Part shown: piece after piece, positions 12,850 through 24,825 of the stretch
Numbering within the stretch: the first letter of the stretch is position 1
Layout of the letters: every line of letters starts with the position of its first letter
DNA from: Diphasiastrum complanatum
Lineage: Eukaryota > Streptophyta > Lycopodiopsida > Lycopodiales > Lycopodiaceae
Assembly (NCBI GenBank): GCA_029204225.1
Contig: CM055097.1
Location: 52,045,698 to 52,109,697, forward strand
DNA: 64,000 nucleotides
Direction of reading: 5' to 3'
Position numbers and translations under genes: made by a program
Notes under the pieces: model-generated
The model's database searches: none
Told to the model about the DNA's origin: nothing
What the model saw: only the letters and a program-made list of their open reading frames with translations

Positions 12850-13310
12850 TTGCCACTGAAAAGTCGATTATAATGCTTACAATATATGTTTGCTTAGTCT
12901 CTCTTCTTGTAACAGCCTTGAAGGATGTGAAACTTTCAACTCATGTTTCTGCCTATGAGCTTTGCAGTTTTGTGAACAATCAGCTGCAAGGTGGTATACT
13001 CGTAGCTTCTCATCTAAACTTTTTTTGTGAAAAGGTACCTGTCAAGGGTTAAGAACAATTTATCAACTTAAAGTATTTTGCCACTGAAAAGTCGATTATA
13101 ATGCTTACAATATCTGCTAATTATTATACTTAGTCTCTCTTCTTGTAACAGCCTTGAAGGATGTGAAACTTTCAACTCATATTTCTGCCTATGAGCTTTG
13201 CAGTTTTGTGAACAATCAGCAGCAAGTGGTACACTCGTAGCTTCTCATCTAAACTTTTTTGTGAAAAGGTACCTGTCAAGGGTTAAGAACAATTTATCAA
13301 CATAAAGTAT
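12850..13310. repeat. tandem duplication of about 228 bp downstream of ARPC5
   Basis: Units 12850-13077 and 13078-13310 are nearly identical; both start ttgccactgaaaagtcgatt and end near tttatcaac(t/a)taaagtat. They differ by a small indel after the first 35 bases and a few substitutions. A 93-codon frame through the first unit is not preserved in the second, so it is not taken as a gene. Confidence 0.9.
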
Positions 13311-13978
13311 AAGATAAGTCTCGAATGAGAAATGATACATGGACTGTGATTAAACCGTCTTTCACCTAAATGTAGACTCTACATTTTCACACACCATTGT
13401 GTGTGGTCTATGTAGCTATACATGGACTGTGAATAACATTGATTTTAGCATCTACAAGAAGCTATATAAAAATTCATTGCATGTTTAGAGCCTGAATGCT
13501 CTAAATTGAAGAAATGCAGATTTTTTGCACTCCATGTCCATCATGTGTTTCTTGATGAGATTCCTCGTCTTCATAATCAAACATGTGCAAGATCTTTGGT
13601 TAATGACCACTGAATCGAGAGAAAAATTGGTTTGAAGCTCTATGATGCAATTGGCTTTCTTCAAGCTGATCTTCTAATTTGCTCTTAACTGTTGGCTTCC
13701 TTCCTCAATACTTAAGCTTTGCCAACTGCCATCTTCCCTCCACGCTTCTGCTTCAATCTGATATTCAGTGTTCAATGAAATGGAGCTCTGCTGGAATTCA
13801 TCGCATCACGTGCAGCTGCAATGTAGAGGGAGACATGGACCTCATAGAGAGGCGTTGATCAGGGGAATAGGTAGACTGCACTAGCTGGAGAGAAAACATG
13901 CGGAGCTCAAAGAAAGCAACTGAGCAATCGCAGATGGAGAGAGAGTGATGGAGATCATTGGCTAAGCAAATCACGGGG
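13311..13978. other. non-genic spacer
   Basis: No gene or repeat is recognised between the tandem duplication and the direct repeat flanking the copia element. Confidence 0.5.
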
Positions 13979-13985
13979 TTGTTTG

Positions 13986-14257
13986 ACTTAGAATTTGCTT
14001 CGAACAGGACCACAGATTATGCTACAAAGTAACATAGACAGAAAACACTCTCCACATCAAGCTCACATAGCAACTGTATTTCTCAAAATGAAATTACACT
14101 GTACATATAGTCGTTCACTCAGGCAACCCATGCATGACCCAAGTTGTCGTTGACGGGACGCGTGTCCCATCGACTTGCCTCGTGGCGAGGCCAACTGATC
14201 CTTATCAACTGATAGGACCCACAGTACAGTAGCACAGTGATTCTACTTCAATTCTAA
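13986..14257 (-). repeat. 3' LTR of the 14-19 kb copia element
   Basis: About 272 bp, matching 18695-18965 along its full length. In element orientation it starts TTAGAATT and ends AATTCTAAGT. The outer octamers TTAGAATT and AATTCTAA are inverted copies of one another, replacing the usual TG..CA ends. The polypurine tract AAGGGAGAGAG lies directly before it (plus positions 14258-14268). Confidence 0.92.
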
Positions 14258-14329
14258 CTCTCTCCCTTAAAGTAGAGTCTAATTTTTATACAGTCATATA
14301 CATAGCTTTAAAGTCAACAAACTTTAAGT

Positions 14330-17300
14330 ACAGAAAGCTTTGATCTAAACTTATCAAACTTTTCTCCAGCAAGTGGCTTAGTGAAAATATCAGCTAGTTG
14401 TTCTTATGTGCTACAATGAACAGCATAAATTTCACGACTCAGCAGCCTCTCACGTATAAAGTGATACTGAATCTCAATATGTTTAGTTCTCGCATGGAAC
14501 ACTGGATTCTTTGCTAGCTGAATGCCACTCTGACTGTCGTTATGTAATGTCATGGGATTTCTCTGTTTCATGCCAACTTCTTCCAAGATTTGTCTCAACC
14601 ATATAGCTTCTTGTGCTGCACTACACATTGCCTTATACGCTGCTTTTGTGGTGGAAAGAGCAATTGTACTTTGCTTCTTACTAGACCACAAAAAGCAACT
14701 ACCACAAAACTGGAATACATACCCTGTGGTGGATCTACAATCATCATAGTCGCCTCCCCAATTCGCATCCACGTAGCCACACAACTCAGGTAAACCATCA
14801 TGCTTCCTGTAAATCAAGCCATAATCTGAAGTGCCTTTCACATAACGCAAAATGCGTTTAGCTGCCTTCCAATGCGTTTCCGTAGGTGCTGCCATAAACT
14901 GACTTACAATGCCAACAACGTAGCATATATCTAGTCTAGTCGTGGTAAGGTAAATCAAGCTCCCTACTAACTGCCTATACAGTGTAGCATCAAATGACTA
15001 TGACTCATCAAGCTTAGAAAGCTTTTTACCTGGTTCAATAGGAGTATTCACTGGTTTGCAATCCTGCAACCTAAACTTGTGCAGCAACTCTTTGACATAT
15101 TTCACCTGTGTTCGTGTCCTTTTTGCCACACCTCTACTCCAAGGCAATAATGCATCAGGCTGAGATCTGTCATCTCGAATTGTTCTATGAGGTCTTTCTT
15201 GATCCTATCTATCATCTCTTGATTATTTCCCGTAATAATCAAGTCATCAACAGAAGGAGCAATCAAAGCAACCATAGACATAGATTTGGATCAGAATGTG
15301 TTCTCACCATCCCCTTTGAATGAAAGTAGGCATCAAACCTGCTATACCACGCACGTGGTGCTTGTTTAAGACCATAAAGTGCTTTTTTCAAGCGACATAC
15401 TTTATTTTCATGTCCCTTCGTTACAAAGCCTTCAGGTTAATCCATAAACACCTCTTCTTCTAACTCACCATTTAGAAAAGCAGATTTGCCAACCAAAATG
15501 TGAAGCTAAAGCAACAAGTAGACGTAGAGTATTCAACTTACATACTGGCGCAAAGGTCTCCTCATAGTCGATGCCTTTACTTTGTGCATACCCTTTGATC
15601 ACCAATCTTGCCTTGTGCTTTGCTATATTTCCATCTGCATGGTACTTAGTCGTGTATACCCATTTGCAACCAATGGGTTTCTTGCCAACTGGTGCTTCTA
15701 CTAAGTCCCATGTGCTATGCTTAGCAATTGACTCCATTTTCTCTCCCATGGCCTTGACCCAAATGTCATCATCCTTCGCTTCATCATAAGTCGAAGGTTC
15801 TTTGCTTTGAATAATGCTAGATAAGAGAGCATAATTGCTTCATACCTCTCAGGTTGTGTCTTCTCTCTTGTTGATCTTCGTAGCTCTCCCTGGCTAGATG
15901 ATCCTGGAAAGTCATCCATGTCGCGGCTCTCCAACAATCTCTCAAACCACTTAGGGAGCTTCTTGTCAGGTGATCGGCTTCCTGGTGAAAATGTATCCCA
16001 CGATACATCCTTCTCCTTGCGTTTGTCACCTGCAACTTCAATCCTTCTTGCACCAAAAGGTTTGTCTCTACCTCTCCAACTTGTCTCTTGAGGTTGAGTA
16101 GTAGTATCTTGAGATGTATCCTCATGTTCATCACTTGGAAGGTCAATGAATGGATCATCATCAGAAGGTATCATCACTATACCATCTTTCCCACTGGATG
16201 TGTCTATCTTCTCAGCAACCTCGTCTTCATACATCTTGGATTCATCAAAGATAACATCACGGCTTACATGGATTTTGTTTTCCACTGATCAAAACATCTA
16301 TAGCCCTTCACACGTTCATCATATCCTAGGAATATACACTTGATAGGTTTCACATCAAGTTTACGTCTCTCTTCCTTAAGATTGTATACAAAGGCCTTAC
16401 ATCCAAAAATTCGCAAGTGGTTCACCTTTGGCTTCTTCTTCGTGAATGCTTCCTCAAGTGTTATCTTTGGTATGGCAATGGTAGGACTTCTATTTTGAAG
16501 ATAGACTGCCGTACTGCATGCTTCTGACCAAAAATCTTTTGGTAGTTTCATCTCAGCTAGCATAGATCTGGCACTTTCCACAATCGTACGATTCTTGCGC
16601 TCAGTTACACCATTGAGAGCAGGAGTATGAGCTTGTGTAAATTGTCTTTTAATCTCAAATTGGTCACAAAGATCATTGAAGTCATTAGACTTGTACTCAC
16701 TTCCACTATTTGATCTTAGGACTTTGATCTTCCTACCTGTCTAATTTTTTATCAATGCTTTGAAGCTCTTGAAATTGTCAAATGCATCTGATTCTTCTCC
16801 AAGAAGTAGATCCACGTCTTATGTGACATATCATCAATAAAGGTCATGAAATAGAAGGCTTTACCTAAAGACATGGTCCTCATAGGCCCACATAAATCTG
16901 TGTGGATTAAATCTAGGATGTTCTTTGCTCTTGCAACACCACCTTTATTGAACTTCTCTCGATGTTGCTTCCCATATACACATGATTCACAAATCAATTT
17001 CAAGTGGTCTTCTATAGTAGGCAATCTTGTTACCATCTCCAATTTCCTCAATAAACTGAGGCTTCCCAAGTTCAAGTGACCAAGCCTCTTATGCCACAAC
17101 TCAGTTTGCGATGGAATGGACGATACAAGTCCATGTTGTCCCTTGATTATAGTATTCAACCTGTACAATTTTGTATTGGGCTCCCTTACTCCATCCGCAA
17201 TAACTTTGAACTTTTGGTTCACATCCTTCACAAAGCAACAATCATGGGCAAATTCTACCATTTGCTTGTGAAACGGACGTTCCATTATCCAACACTTTCA

Positions 17301-17691
17301 AGCTACTGAACCAATTCTTGTTACTTGTCTTGTGTCTTGTGGCTCCCGAGTCAATATACCATGCCTGATCATCTTGATTAGATGACAATGCAGATATGAA
17401 GATGCTAGAGTCTTCAATCTCACCCTCGTCGACAAGGTTACCTGCTTGCTTTGGTTTTCCCTTGTCTTGTTCCGCCAGGAATTTACGACATTCACTCTTC
17501 CAATGGCCCTTTTTACCACAATGGAAGCACTTGCCTTTCTTCCTGATCTTACTGGAAGATCTCTCATCCTCCTGAGTCTTGACAAATTGCTGCTTAGACT
17601 TCTTCTTGACCTTGCCCTTGCCTTGTTTTTGACGTGTCGCAAGTGCCTGATCGTTAGTATTTTGACGTCTAGCTTTCACCATTTCTCGCAT
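14330..17691 (-). pseudogene. copia gag(C-term)-pol polyprotein, disrupted
   Basis: Read on the minus strand, 17691-17242 holds the Gag zinc knuckle CFHCGKKGHWKSEC and the protease motif WYIDSGATRH. 17285-16752 holds the pre-integrase HKRLGHLN and CESC motifs and the integrase start HTDLCGPM. Around 16700-16264 come RSNSGSEY, GVTERKNRTIVE and FGCKAFVY. 15749-15465 is RT (CKWVYTTKY, KARLVIKGYAQ, DYEETFAPV). The RT active site near 15240 reads SVDDLIITG instead of YVDD. 14958-14404 is RNase H, with STTKAAYKAM where STTEAEY is usual, and the ending QLADIFTKPL lies near 14390. In-frame stops and frame changes (for example near 16740, 15480 and 14404) and the missing Gag N-terminus make autonomous movement unlikely. 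Confidence 0.9.
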
Positions 17692-17933
17692 CTAATGGCT
17701 TATAGCAATCCAACGGCCCACAGGAAGCTCATCTCTACCATTGATTATCTTGTATCTGGATCCAACGATCTACATTTCATTTGGGCATTAAACCACATCC
17801 TTGGAGCCATGACACACTCTAATACACGGAGTCGCCACCCTCCTTCACGTTGCGCGATCTGCCTGCGGGCTCTTCATGGCCTCTTCTCCACTTTCAAGCT
17901 TTCAAGCTTGCTAGCTATGGCATCTCTCAACCA

Positions 17934-18163
<230 letters not shown>

Positions 18164-18682
18164 GGTCGCGGCTGTCCACGGCCTCCTCTGATCTGATTCG
18201 CACTGCTAGGGCACCCTCCTCCAGGTTTTTACAGCTTGCAAGACCGTCCAGAATAGAGAGAAATCTCTGATTTTATGCTCCCAAATCCCAGACCAGGGTT
18301 TTTCACACAAAACTCTTTTTGGCTTCCAATTCACAGTGTTCTGACAGGCCTATCCTCTTGCTCTGAGGTTGCCCTACTGCTAGAACTCTGATGCTTCAAT
18401 ATGTTTGTCAAACGGTGTCCGATTGAATGCACACTGACTGCAAACACCAAATAGCCTGTTTCGAAATTTCAAAATTCCGTTTGCTGAGGTTCTGATTCAG
18501 CCGACAACCCTTGTCTCTGAATCCTCACACAGTCTCAAGCTCACCAAGCTTCTATGTGCCAAACTCTCTGCACTAGTGTCTCTCTTTCCATCTTCAACCC
18601 GCCGTAAACCCCAAACTCTAGAAGACAGTTCTCCCGAAGCTCTCTTCAATGGCGATGTTGTACTGTGTACACTCCCTGTACA

Positions 18683-18694
18683 GCTCTGATACCA
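18683..18694 (-). other. primer binding site (initiator tRNA-Met)
   Basis: gctctgatacca on the plus strand is the reverse complement of TGGTATCAGAGC. It directly abuts the 5' LTR that starts at 18695. Confidence 0.93.
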
Positions 18695-18965
18695 ACTTAG
18701 AATTTGCTTTGAACAGGAACATAAATCATGCTACAAAGTAACACAGACAGAAACACTCTCCACAACAAGCTCACATAGCAACTGTATTTCTCAAAATGAA
18801 ATTACACTGTACATATAGTTGTTCACTTAGGCAACCCATGCATGACCCAGGTTGTCGTTGACGGGATGCGTGTCCCGTCGACTTGCCTCGTGGCGAGGCC
18901 AACTGATCCTTATCAACTGATAGTACCCACAGTATAGTAGCACATTGATTCTACTTTAATTCTAA
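18695..18965 (-). repeat. 5' LTR of the 14-19 kb copia element
   Basis: Pairs with 13986-14257. It ends at the TTGTTTG direct repeat at 18966-18972. Confidence 0.92.
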
Positions 18966-19383
18966 TTGTTTGCTCATGGCGTTGTGGGCCCATAACCTTT
19001 GTTGGGCTCTGAGAGAATTATGCAATGCTTTGTAACATATGTTAATAACGTGCAGATGAAGAACAACCTTACGTTGTGTTCAAGAACACATCCATCCAAG
19101 AAATAGACTGCTGGTTTAAGCCACGTGACAACAAGAATTGAGAGATACTAAAGATATCAAGAACACACAAGGAGCTATCATCATTTAACAAAGGAATATA
19201 TTACAACAACATTGATTCTGGATTACATGCCCTCCCAATGTAGACAGGCTTTATAGCCAAGGCCCAGGCAAGATAATGCCAAGAATTGAGTGCTTGGGAT
19301 TGCCACTTAGGACATGTGGGAAAGGTAAATTGCTGACATCATCAAACACACCTGTGTTTTGCTTGACACCAACATAATTAGTG

Positions 19384-19790
19384 CACCTCCTAACAATGTA
19401 AAAATTAGAATCTTGAATGTTCTTGGAGTGTTTGAGAGTGTGGAGCTCAACTAGCAAGTTTATTCAATAAGACATAGGTTTGGTTAGTGCAACAGACTCA
19501 CAATTACCCTCTCTTTTATATGAAAGTTGTTAAAAGCAAGGGAAAAATATTCATTTTTTTTTTCAGCAACAAAGCTGCACTATGCGTTTTCCTCCTAACA
19601 ATGTGAAAATGAGAGTCCTAAATGTTCTTGGAGTGTTTGAGAGTGTGGAGCTCAAATAGCAAGTTTATTCAATAAGATATATGTTTGGTTGGTGCAACAA
19701 AACTAACCCTCTTTTTTATGTGAAAGTCGTTAAGCAAGGAAAAAATATTCATTCTTCTTTTTAGCAAAAAAGCTGCTGTGTGTGTTTTTT
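19384..19790. repeat. tandem duplication of about 205 bp
   Basis: Units starting at about 19384 and 19590 share cctcctaacaatgt, then ttcttggagtgtttgagagtgtgg and gcaagtttattcaataaga, with the same order of features to their ends. They have diverged moderately. Confidence 0.85.
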
Positions 19791-19847
19791 TTACTGATAA
19801 TGTGTAAGGACCTAAATAAAATTTATATATAAGTTGTTAAGCCACAA

Positions 19848-19989
<142 letters not shown>

Positions 19990-20624
19990 CTTAAGGTTTG
20001 AGCTACATGTTGTCAAAGCATGCAGAGAAAAGTCTATGCACTCTCTCCATGACGAGAGAAATACTCATCATTTTGTGTACAAGCTATGTTTTGGGCTGGA
20101 CGTAACGTTCTAAGTATGTGGTACCTATTACACTATGGATTATCTTTTGAATTATGAATAATGAATGTTGTCATTTTGTGAGATATTTTTTTCTTATTAT
20201 GAATAAATAACATGGGAAAAGAGCAAGAGGGATGGCTTGGGCATGATTTAAATTGGTTAGCTGAAGTTGTTGTGATAAAATTTCCTCTAAAATAGCATTT
20301 TTGACAATACCACCGGGAAGACTACTGGTCATGGTACTTTGGATTCGGTCTCTATTTCTTTGTTGACAGCTTAACTTGATAACGAGTAAGTTGCAAGGGG
20401 TGGGTGCACTTCAAATGTAGCTCAATGAGGGCATACAACATGTATTGATAAAACAAAAACCTCTTAAAAAAATATGTATGCAAGCTGAAGTTGATGAATA
20501 TGAGCTTCGACATATCCAAATTCGACATGAGTTCAATGTATCGTTTGTTGTGTTTCAAGACATATTACATATATTGGAAAAAATGGAATAATAACATGAG
20601 ACCATAAGAGTCAAATCTAAAAAC

Positions 20625-20737
20625 TATACCCAAACATGTATTCACCTTGCTTTCCAAGGGGGGCTTGAATTTGGGACACCTGGGACCAGCTTTGGATGGC
20701 AAACTAACCAACTCGGCCAATCCTTGGATGTAGACAT
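20625..20737 (-). mobile_element. tRNA-derived SINE, family 1 copy a
   Basis: On the minus strand the head reads GGATTGGCCGAGTTGGTTAG, an A-box-like RNA polymerase III promoter. AATTCAAGCCC follows about 45 bases later in B-box position, and then a CTTGGAAAGCAAGGTGAAT body. A diverged second copy lies at 35885-35993 in the same orientation, with matching head, B-box region and tail. I could not fix target duplications. The tRNA-like head plus a shared non-tRNA body points to a SINE rather than a tRNA gene. Confidence 0.6.
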
Positions 20738-22249
20738 GAGTTGACAGCTAGATTTTAAAAACTTTAAAATCACTTGCTAGACTAACACATTTGTATGGAG
20801 ACTATTACAACCAACACCATCAAGTAAAATGATTGAAAAATGAGAAGGAAAGTGCAATTATGATCAAACATTATGCAAAAAGTCATATGCATCACAATCA
20901 TCCTCAATAATTACAAAGAGGAAATCAAAATGAAATGATGAATCGTTTAGTATTTCTTTTGCTTATGACCTTTCGCAAGGAGACATGGTTTTGCTTGCCC
21001 ATTCAAAGAGAGTGCAAGGCCGATGGCATGTTTTTCAGACCTATCGTGGCAACTAGAGTCTATGTTCACCATGTGGATGTAGAAATGGAAGCAAAAAATT
21101 AAATTATTTTTTGAAAGGGCCCTTTACGCGAAATTTTTTGAAACGAGTCAAATATAAAAACCGAGTACCAATTTTGTGATTGTCAAATTTGGTCAACAAA
21201 TGTGTTTTTTCCAAAAATATTTTTCCAAATTCACAAAACTTTATCAAAAAAAATATGCATTTTGACCCAAAAAAAACAAAAAGCCATGCTAAAAAAATGT
21301 TGACTTTTTAATAAGACCACTCAAATAAAAAATGAGCATCATGTGAAAAAAAATATCTAGCTTTCAATAGTCTAAATCAACATCAAAAACAAAAACTCGT
21401 AAAATATATTTTGTTTTGTTGTGAAAAATTCACAAAAGTAAGAAAAAAATCAAAATACATTTGATATTCAGTTTTTAACCATTTAAATATAAAGAAGTTT
21501 TCAAGGCTATAAATCAAAGAAAGAAGTTTAGCAACTTTTTTTAAAATGAAATTTTTTTTTCTAGAAGCTAAAAGATATTAATGTCTGTTGCTATTGTTGG
21601 CTTTTAGAATTATTGAGAAATTTTGAACATGAAAGCAAACTAAACTCAACTATGATATATCATTTCGCCATTCTAAAAAAGACCTTAATTAGAAAATAAA
21701 TGTAGCTCTAAACATTATTTAATCCAAATATATGTTACAAGCATGGGTATCAAGAAATACCAAAGTTTGTTTAAAGCATGACTTTTTTTTACGAGAATTA
21801 AAATAAAAACACACTAGTGCTCGTAGTAAATATGGTTTCAAAGAACAATAATGTATATATTATTTCGTGATTTTTTATATTTTCAAAAAAAATTCAATTT
21901 TAAATTTTTATAAAAAATAAATATTTACATTTTAGTTTTTAAAATTAAATCCTTTTAAGTTCTTTTTATTGTTTTTTAGTTTTTTTATTATTAAATTAAG
22001 TTGATTTATTTATTCTTGTTATAGTTTCTATAGTCTTTAAAAAAAATAGATTTCTAGTTAGAATTTTTACAATTTAAATTTTCTTATTGTTTAAGAATCT
22101 GATTTCTAAAATTTATGTTTTTTAATTTACAATGCTTTTTTTTATATATATTTTTAAACTCTTTTAATATTGTATTATTCATTGCGTTTATTTTCAACTT
22201 TTTATTGCCATGTGTGGCACCTGACACTTGTTACGTCACATAGCGTTGG
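20738..22249. other. very AT-rich non-genic DNA
   Basis: Long A- and T-rich words, especially 21100-22200, with no coding frame and no recognised element. Confidence 0.6.
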
Positions 22250-22460
22250 ACTTCTATGCTAAGCATAGCTTCATGTGGCAAGGGTATGGCATAGCTTTGT
22301 TGGCAAGGGTATATTAGGCATAGCTTCATCGTCAAGGCTATGCCATACATATCTTTGTTGGCAAGGCTATGCTAGACATAGCCTCTTCTTGATAGTTGTC
22401 AACAAAATCATGTTCAAAGCTATGTCATCCATAGCTTTGAGCATAACTTTGACAACAAAG
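22250..22460. repeat. degenerate repeat of gcatagctttgttggcaagg
   Basis: Four to five diverged copies of a 40-45 bp unit built on catagctt and ggcaagg(c/g)tatg follow one another. The 63-codon frame across them is a by-product of the repeat. Confidence 0.7.
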
Positions 22461-22532
22461 TCGTAGGCAAAAGATTTTTTTTATCGATCATATACTTCTC
22501 TTCATCGCACTCACACACACACGTAGCTTTCA

Positions 22533-23345
<813 letters not shown>

Positions 23346-23659
23346 GGTGAGGTTGCCAAACCTAATAGTACACCAAGAAAACTAGAGCTCAGATCAGATA
23401 ATGCGTTCTCTTCTCTCCTGGAATTTTAGTCTCGAACATTCTCTTTCTAAGCACAACCCATCTCACAATTCGAAAAATAAGAAGAATGGGAGGAATATAA
23501 ATACAGAGAACGTGTTTCCTTCTCTCCCATAATTGTTGTCTCGAACATAGTTTGCAATTGTCGAATGCAAAGTTGTCATATGTTGTTCAGATTATGTTTT
23601 GTTGTATGTACATTTTTTTTCTGACATTCTTGGTCTTGTTGTAGACGTCGAAGATCTAC

Positions 23660-23971
23660 ATGAATCACAGGACCTTTGTGCGAGACTTGATGGAGTTATT
23701 TTGTTTCGGTGATGAGGTGTCTCGCTGCTCCATTTTGTTGTTGATAGAAGCTTACGCGGAGTTCTTATTCCAACAACAAAGGAGAAGATGTTCTATTCCG
23801 AGAGAATATCGATTCCTATTAGATGTCAATATGTTACTTAGGAATGTGGCATATGTTTGGAGACATGTTACTATTGTTAGACTTAGTGACTTTGAGCCAA
23901 TGTTAGAAAACCTGGTGTATGCCCAAGTATTGTTTTCTGATTTATTAGATGACCTGATGTCTATTTTTTAG
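23660..23971 (+). CDS. unrecognised 103-codon ORF
   Basis: A frame from ATG 23660 to TAG at 23969-23971 encodes a 103-residue product with blocks such as NHRTFVRDLMELF, AEFLFQQQRRRCSIP and LLRNVAYVWRHV and a hydrophobic/acidic C-terminus. It is not low-complexity, unlike its surroundings, and its amino acid mix looks protein-like. I do not recognise a family. It could be a captured gene fragment, a piece of a transposon ORF or an exon. No neighbour supports a role. Confidence 0.3.
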   Translation: MNHRTFVRDLMELFCFGDEVSRCSILLLIEAYAEFLFQQQRRRCSIPREYRFLLDVNMLLRNVAYVWRHVTIVRLSDFEPMLENLVYAQVLFSDLLDDLMSIF

Positions 23972-24057
23972 AAAGATTGGAATATGAAATTGTTGCTACT
24001 CTAATTTTAACAATTTGGGTGTTTGTGATGAATGTTTTTCAAACCCACACATTGAAT

Positions 24058-24128
24058 ACACACACAGAGACACAGGCACACACATCGCTAAATAAAAATA
24101 AACACACACACACACATACACATACACA
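24058..24128. repeat. (CA)-rich microsatellite, interrupted
   Basis: Several ACACAC runs lie between 24058 and 24128, broken by short words. Confidence 0.85.
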
Positions 24129-24139
24129 TTCCTTGTCAC

Positions 24140-24810
24140 CTTCGACCACCCACTTTCGCGAAATTTTGAGGGCCATTTCGAGAAGGCTTCCTGAAATCTA
24201 AGAAGGCTTCGCGGGATTTTCGCGAAGCCTTCTCAAAAGTGGGCGTCGAAACCTTTGCGAAGGCTTCGCATTTTTCGAGGGCCGTTTCGAGAAAATACCT
24301 CGAAATGTACCTCAAAAATACCTCCAAAAATTAGTGGCTTGAGTCTCCAAAAATTCGTCTCTCCACAAATTGAGACACTGACTTTCAAAAGTGTACCTCG
24401 AAATGTACTCGAAAAATTGAGACACTGACCCTTGAAAGTACGTACCTCAAAATACCTCAAAAGTACCTCCAAAAATTCGTGTCTTGAGTCTCCAAAAATT
24501 CGTCTCTCCACAAATTGACACTGACCCTCAAAAAAATACCTCGAATCTCAAACGTACCTCGAAAATACCTCGAAATGTACCTCAAAAATTTGGAGTCCAA
24601 AAATTGACTCTTAAAAATTTGGAGACTCCAAAAATTCGAGTGTTTGGAGACACAAATAAAAACTCGAATTTTTGGAGACTTGAAAAATTCGCGACACTTA
24701 AGGGGGATGGGCAATGTCGTGCAAATTTCACGAAATCGGCCTGAAGACTTCGCGAAAATCCCTGAGAACTTCTCGAAATGACCCTCGAGAAATCTTTGAA
24801 ATGCCTTAGA
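24140..24810 (+). repeat. foldback-like element with CTCCAAAAATTCG subrepeats, copy 1
   Basis: The left end (from about 24155) contains gagggccatttcgagaagg and gggattttcgcgaag. The right end (to about 24800) contains the reverse complement of the same blocks (cttcgcgaaaatccctgag, cttctcgaaatgaccctcg). These form terminal inverted repeats of roughly 70-100 bp. The interior is degenerate short repeats of cctcgaaatgtacctc and ctccaaaaattcg. A related copy in opposite orientation is at 32896-33480. No transposase is encoded, so it resembles a MITE or foldback element. Confidence 0.65.
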
Positions 24811-24825
24811 GCCTAGCACCCTTTG

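Noticed and set aside
12771-13052. 93-codon frame downstream of ARPC5
   Set aside because: Not preserved in the tandem duplicate and without motif.
24457-24819. 120-codon minus-strand frame with FWRL/SKFL repeats, and similar frames at 33016-33460
   Set aside because: They are translations of the degenerate CTCCAAAAATTCG subrepeats of the foldback-like element.
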